Shown here: piece after piece, positions 8,106 to 8,634 of the stretch
Layout: each line of letters begins with the position of its first letter
How positions within the stretch are numbered: the first letter of the stretch is position 1
Assembly (NCBI GenBank): GCA_013042825.1
Contig: JABDPL010000276.1
Location: 1 to 8,634, forward strand
Source: Flavobacteriaceae bacterium
Lineage (GTDB): Bacteria > Bacteroidota > Bacteroidia > Flavobacteriales > Flavobacteriaceae
Direction of reading: 5' to 3'
Length of the DNA: 8,634 nt
Notes under the pieces: generated by a model
The model's database searches: none
The model's input: the letters and a program-made list of their open reading frames with translations, nothing else
Told to the model about the DNA's origin: nothing
Translations under genes and position numbers: made by a program

Positions 8106-8130
8106 TGTAACAAATGTTACCTTTTGTAAC
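8106..8130. promoter_or_regulatory. Crp/Fnr-like dyad with a third half-site, upstream of the oxidoreductase operon
   Basis: The plus strand contains GTAAC-AAAT-GTTAC (8107-8120), a perfect 14-bp inverted repeat. It is followed after five bases by another GTAAC (8126-8130), which forms a second, overlapping inverted pair with the middle half-site. The main dyad is centred (8113.5) 33 bases upstream of the centre of the -7 box, about -40 from the likely transcription start. This matches a class II Crp/Fnr-type activator site. The stems are short and A/T-rich with no T-tract in either direction, so a terminator for the preceding gene is less likely. Confidence 0.6.
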
Positions 8131-8145
8131 TATTTTTTTACGGGA

Positions 8146-8559
8146 TTAATGCGGTAAATATTTCTTTAATGCATGATACAGCATGGCACCCAAAAGTCCA
8201 CCGATGATCACAACGATGATAGCCCAGACGCCACGGCCTAATATGATGAACATGGGACCGGGACAGGCACCTATAATTCCCCAGCCCAGGCCGAAGACGG
8301 TTCCTCCCAGGATGGTTCTTGCAAATCCTTTCTTTTTGGGTTCAATTGCCACCGGCTGGCCCTTGTAGTTTTTTATAGATCCTTTCTTAAAGAAGTAGAA
8401 CAGTATCACTCCTATTACCACCGCCGATCCTATGATCCCATACATATGGAACGACTGGAACTTAAACATCTCATATATCCGATACCATGAGATCACCTCG
8501 GCTTTAGACAGAACAATTCCGAAGAGAATACCTATGATCAAAAATTTAATATTCTTCAT
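8146..8559 (-). CDS. DUF6691-type YeeE/YedE half protein, sulfur-compound transport (137 aa)
   Basis: This is a small inner-membrane protein with about four hydrophobic segments (near residues 4-20, 39-57, 80-108 and 111-130). It matches the short partner found next to YeeE/YedE proteins. The recognisable parts are EVISWYRIYEMFKFQSFHMY (21-40) and FGLGWGIIGACPGP (89-102), with a single cysteine, C99. In the family the GxCPGP cysteine corresponds to those lining the sulfur-compound path in thiosulfate transporters such as TsuA. The gene begins 9 bp after the stop of another YeeE/YedE gene, so the two would form a split, two-part transporter. The ATG at 8559 gives the usual N-terminus for this family. 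The transported compound, thiosulfate or another reduced sulfur species, is inferred from the family and from the downstream oxidoreductase. Confidence 0.88.
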   Translation of the reverse strand: MKNIKFLIIGILFGIVLSKAEVISWYRIYEMFKFQSFHMYGIIGSAVVIGVILFYFFKKGSIKNYKGQPVAIEPKKKGFARTILGGTVFGLGWGIIGACPGPMFIILGRGVWAIIVVIIGGLLGAMLYHALKKYLPH

Positions 8560-8568
8560 GATACAGCA

Positions 8569-8634
8569 TTAAAAGATTAAAGGAATCAGCAACCAGGTCA
8601 TGATCAACCCACCAATGAAAAAACCGATCACAGC
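8569..8634 (-). CDS. C-terminal end of a YeeE/YedE-family membrane protein (partial)
   Basis: Only the last 21 codons and the TAA stop (8571-8569) are inside the window. They encode a hydrophobic helix containing FFIGGLIMTWLLIP, which resembles the last membrane segment of YeeE/YedE proteins. This part is too short to identify alone. The call rests mainly on its position 9 bp upstream of the DUF6691-type partner, where the larger YeeE/YedE half is normally encoded. Confidence 0.7.
   Translation of the reverse strand, partial: AVIGFFIGGLIMTWLLIPLIF

Noticed and set aside
7556..8110. 184-codon plus-strand reading frame opposite the ferredoxin domain
   Set aside because: It is antisense to a gene with sixteen correctly placed cluster cysteines, its product resembles no known protein, and it runs across the regulatory dyad.
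8106..8130. Possible terminator for the DUF6691-type gene
   Set aside because: The stems are only five A/T-rich pairs and no T-tract follows on the minus strand. The spacing to a -7 box and the matching site at 1702-1717 fit an operator better.

Overview
The window looks like chromosomal DNA of a member of the Bacteroidota. Three things point that way: two exact TAnnTTTG (-7) promoter elements, gene starts preceded by A/T-rich leaders rather than Shine-Dalgarno sequences, and a gene set familiar from sulfur-oxidising Bacteroidota. No species can be named. All six genes are on the minus strand, so the operon reads from the right end of the window to the left. There is no gap over 300 bases without a gene, and I see no tRNA, rRNA, CRISPR array or mobile element.

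Layout in reading order: (1) the last 21 codons of a YeeE/YedE-family membrane protein entering from the right edge (8634-8569); (2) a small DUF6691-type YeeE/YedE partner (8559-8146); (3) a 113-bp regulatory gap with a Crp/Fnr-like dyad and a -7 box; (4) a fusion of a four-cluster ferredoxin (DmsB/SoeB-like) with an NrfD-type membrane anchor (SoeC-like) (8032-6416); (5) a large cytoplasmic molybdopterin oxidoreductase (SoeA-like, 6404-3516) closed by a clear intrinsic terminator; (6) a SulP anion transporter with a STAS domain (3461-1722); (7) a 64-bp gap with the same dyad and -7 arrangement; (8) a second SulP-STAS transporter (1657 to the left edge, 3' end missing).

The most economical reading is a sulfur oxidation and transport module. 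YeeE/YedE proteins would bring in a sulfur compound such as thiosulfate. Sulfite formed inside the cell would be oxidised by the SoeA/SoeBC complex, with electrons passed through iron-sulfur clusters and NrfD to quinone. The two SulP proteins would move the sulfate, or another anion, across the inner membrane. Neither the molybdo-subunit nor the ferredoxin subunit has a Tat or Sec signal, which favours a cytoplasmic enzyme like SoeABC over periplasmic polysulfide, tetrathionate or thiosulfate reductases. The substrate remains an inference.

The most noteworthy signal outside the genes is a repeated promoter design. A dyad of the form GTAA-N5-GTTACA lies 20 or 21 bases upstream of a perfect TAnnTTTG box, once before the SoeBC fusion and once before the second SulP gene. 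In both cases the proximal half-site sits where a -33 TTG box would be expected and none is seen. This suggests one Crp/Fnr-family activator controls both the oxidoreductase and the distal transporter.
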